From FEN-1297 sp964498065 (lineage in GTDB: Bacteria > Bacteroidota > Ignavibacteria > Ignavibacteriales > Ignavibacteriaceae): 23,923 bases of DNA. Of this stretch, positions 21,778 through 23,923 are shown in pieces. The position numbers and the translations under genes were made by a program. The notes under the pieces were generated by a model. The model was not told the origin of the DNA and did not search any database. It saw nothing but the letters and a program-made list of their open reading frames with translations. Position 1 is the first letter of the stretch. Each line of letters begins with the position of its first letter. Where the stretch lies: the NCBI GenBank assembly GCA_964498065.1, contig CAZCFZ010000058.1:1-23923 (forward strand), given 5' to 3'.

Positions 21778-23859
21778 ATGAAAAGATTTAGCAACAGATT
21801 ATCTAAAGAAAAAAGTCCGTATCTCCTTCAGCATGCAAATAACCCGGTTGACTGGTTTCCATGGTCGGATGAAGCTTTTAATAAAGCCGAGAAAGAGGAT
21901 AAGCCGGTTTTCTTATCAATAGGTTATTCTACCTGTCATTGGTGTCATGTAATGGAACACGAATCCTTTGAAAATGAAGAAGTTGCTGCCTTAATGAATG
22001 ATTCTTTTATTTCAATAAAAGTCGATAGAGAAGAACGGCCTGATATTGACAGTATTTATATGACTGTCTGCCAGATGCTGACAGGCAGCGGCGGCTGGCC
22101 GATGACGATAATAATGACGCCCGATAAAAAACCGTTTTTTGCAGGTACCTATTTTCCGAGAGAAACCCGTTTCGGAAGAACGGGTTTGCTTGAGCTTCTG
22201 CCGAAAATAAGTGAACTCTGGAAAACTAAAAAAGAAGATATATTAAAAGCTGCGGAAGATATTTCAAATGCATTTAAAGGATCGGAATTAAAAAAGTCGG
22301 TGCAGGAAATAGGCATAGAAATTTTTGATAAAGCATATAATGAATTTTTAAAGAGATTTGATCCTGTAAACGGCGGATTCGGAGAATCGCCGAAATTTCC
22401 GACCCCTCATAATTTAATCTTTCTTTTAAGATACTGGAAACGAAAAAAGGATCCCAATGCATTGACTATGGTGGAAAAGACACTAACAAAAATGCGGCAG
22501 GGAGGAATATATGATCATATAGGCTTTGGTTTTCACCGGTATTCAACCGATGGTGAATGGCTTGTACCGCATTTTGAAAAGATGCTTTATGATCAGGCTC
22601 AATTAGTTCAGGTTTTTATTGAAGCGTATCAGATAACAAAAAATTCATTTTATAAAAATTCGGCCGAAGAAATTTTAGCTTATGTTTTAAGGGATATGAC
22701 ATCTGCGGAAGGCGGTTTTTATTCTGCTGAAGATGCAGACAGTGAAGGGGAAGAAGGCAAATTCTACCTATGGGATGCGGATGAATTTAAATCTTTTTTA
22801 AATGAAGATGAAATAAAACTCGTTAAAAATATTTTTAATGTTGAACCCGGCGGAAATTGGATTGATCATGTTAATGGTATTGTAAATGGGACAAATATCC
22901 TTCACATAAAAAAATCTGTTGATGAATTAGCGGTTGAATTAAATTTATCGGAAGAAGAAGTCCGGCATAAAATCGAAGTGATCCGTCAAAAGATTTTTAA
23001 TTACCGTGAGAATAGAATTCATCCTTTCAAAGACGATAAAATTTTAACCGATTGGAATTCTTTAATGATCTCTGCCTTTGCAAAAGCTTACCAGGCATTT
23101 TATGATGAAAAATATTTATCCGCAGCAGAAAAAGCTGCAGATTTTATTACTCATTTTTTAATGAATAATGATGGTAAACTTATGCATCGTTACAGAAAAG
23201 AAGCTGCAATTCCTGCAAATATAGACGATTATGCCTTTTTTATCACTTCATTACTTGATTTATATGAAGCCGGCTTTAATATAAAATATTTGGAGTCTGC
23301 GATTAAGCTGAATAAAGACTTTATAAATTATTTCTGGGATGAAAAGGATGGGGGATTTTTCTTTACAAATAAAGAAACAGAAGAGATCTTAATTCGCAAA
23401 AAAGAAATATATGATGGTGCAGTACCTTCAGGTAATTCTGCTGCAATACTTAATTTACTAAGAATCGGCAGAATAACCGGAAACACTGATTATGAGAGTA
23501 AAGCATCGCAAATCAGTAAAACATTTTCGTACAATTTGAATTCAATGCCGTCGGCATTTACGCAAGCACTTATTTCACTCGATTTTGCATTCGGTCCAAC
23601 ATATGAAATTGTTATAGCAGGTAGTTATAAAACAGACATTTCAAATGAATTATTAAAAAAAGTAAGAAATATCTATCTTCCTAACAAAACAATATTGTTT
23701 AATTTATCTCATGTAGAAGATTTGGCCCAAATAGCTCCATTTATTTCAAACTACAAACAAATTGAAAATAAAACAGCGGTGTATGTTTGTCAGAATTATA
23801 TTTGTAAACAGCCGGTTTTTGATAGTGACTCACTGACTGAATTATTAGAAAATTTATAA
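21778..23859 (+). CDS. Thioredoxin-domain DUF255 protein, YyaL/SPATA20-like
   Basis: The 693-residue cytoplasmic protein belongs to the YyaL (SPATA20-like) family. The N-terminal thioredoxin-like DUF255 domain (about 1-165) has the family opening NRLSKEKSPYLLQHANNPVD, the active-site-like C53-H54-W55-C56-H57, KVDREERPDID near 81 and GGWPMT near 109. The rest (about 180-690) is an alpha/alpha-barrel related to N-acylglucosamine 2-epimerases and glycoside hydrolases, with GGIYDHIGFGFHRYSTD, VPHFEKMLYDQ and GGFYSAEDADSEGEEG as landmarks. The cellular role is not established, and the CxxC suggests redox chemistry. Length is typical of the family (about 680-700). No Shine-Dalgarno is evident before the ATG. 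The gene is complete and ends 64 nt before the window edge. Confidence 0.92.
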   Translation: MKRFSNRLSKEKSPYLLQHANNPVDWFPWSDEAFNKAEKEDKPVFLSIGYSTCHWCHVMEHESFENEEVAALMNDSFISIKVDREERPDIDSIYMTVCQMLTGSGGWPMTIIMTPDKKPFFAGTYFPRETRFGRTGLLELLPKISELWKTKKEDILKAAEDISNAFKGSELKKSVQEIGIEIFDKAYNEFLKRFDPVNGGFGESPKFPTPHNLIFLLRYWKRKKDPNALTMVEKTLTKMRQGGIYDHIGFGFHRYSTDGEWLVPHFEKMLYDQAQLVQVFIEAYQITKNSFYKNSAEEILAYVLRDMTSAEGGFYSAEDADSEGEEGKFYLWDADEFKSFLNEDEIKLVKNIFNVEPGGNWIDHVNGIVNGTNILHIKKSVDELAVELNLSEEEVRHKIEVIRQKIFNYRENRIHPFKDDKILTDWNSLMISAFAKAYQAFYDEKYLSAAEKAADFITHFLMNNDGKLMHRYRKEAAIPANIDDYAFFITSLLDLYEAGFNIKYLESAIKLNKDFINYFWDEKDGGFFFTNKETEEILIRKKEIYDGAVPSGNSAAILNLLRIGRITGNTDYESKASQISKTFSYNLNSMPSAFTQALISLDFAFGPTYEIVIAGSYKTDISNELLKKVRNIYLPNKTILFNLSHVEDLAQIAPFISNYKQIENKTAVYVCQNYICKQPVFDSDSLTELLENL

Positions 23860-23923
23860 GTAAGTGAATAGAAACTTCTGAAAAATTAATTGACATTAAT
23901 AAAAAATTTAAATAAGCTTTGCT

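Noticed and set aside
1..23923. Mobile element, CRISPR array, defence island or biosynthetic cluster
   Set aside because: I found no transposase, integrase, nuclease/toxin pair, regularly spaced repeats or synthase genes. Nearly all genes belong to familiar housekeeping families with uniform composition.
1..23923. tRNA or rRNA genes
   Set aside because: No GGTTCGAATC-type T-arm with matching acceptor stem or rRNA-like GC-rich block was seen in the spacers. The few GC-rich spots are terminators or the hairpin at 6983-7006.

Overview
This is a low-GC (AT-rich) chromosomal segment of an ordinary housekeeping type. It probably comes from the Bacteroidota/Chlorobiota side of the tree, with the Ignavibacteria as my best guess. 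The grounds are indirect: promoter-like motifs of the Bacteroidota form (TTG, about 20 nt, TAnnTTTG), a DUF6588-like outer-membrane gene, a YpdA-type bacillithiol disulfide reductase, secreted S9 peptidase and beta-barrel proteins with short Bacteroidota-style signal peptides, and a few Shine-Dalgarno-strong genes among many with no visible Shine-Dalgarno. I see no rRNA, tRNA, CRISPR array, insertion sequence, integrase or phage gene, and no base-composition break that would mark an island.

Layout. At 1-510 there is a small membrane protein, possibly cut by the left edge, and a bidirectional terminator. At 528-2830 lies a leftward OPT-family oligopeptide transporter with a long leader. At 2851-3531 is a short RsmI-type rRNA methyltransferase that converges on a leftward exported beta-barrel-like protein (3780-4358). 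At 4708-6875 is a leftward two-gene unit: a class I SAM methyltransferase, then an RlmD/RumA-type 23S rRNA uracil methyltransferase joined by a 4-nt GTGA overlap. At 7226-9643 is a rightward S9 peptidase (DPP5-like) plus DUF1232 protein operon ending in a clear terminator. From 9742 to 16285 everything reads rightward: a Nudix ADP-sugar pyrophosphatase, RecN, a DUF6588-like secreted protein with a lipoprotein partner (strong terminator after it), HemW and a dicarboxylate/amino-acid symporter. At 16401-17066 is a leftward HAD phosphatase. At 17363-20162 are a secreted protein of unknown function, a YpdA-type reductase and a class I fructose-bisphosphate aldolase with terminator. At 20296-21376 are a leftward membrane protein of unknown function and a membrane-anchored monohaem cytochrome c. 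At 21778-23859 is a YyaL-type DUF255 thioredoxin-domain protein.

The genes do not form one pathway. Themes are ribosome maturation (two rRNA methyltransferases), peptide uptake and breakdown (OPT transporter, exported S9 peptidase), repair (RecN, Nudix), haem/electron transport (HemW, cytochrome c) and thiol redox (YpdA, DUF255 protein). I found no convincing undescribed multi-gene system. The signals most worth a second look are non-coding: a nested set of inverted repeats upstream of ypdA, a perfect palindrome overlapping an eight-codon leader ORF in front of the S9 peptidase, and a dispersed-repeat-like hairpin at 6983-7006. At protein level the notable points are the RsmI protein lacking the usual C-terminal domain and changed at the EDTR motif, the YpdA lacking the cysteine described in the Staphylococcus protein, and the pair of secreted proteins at 12256-13693.
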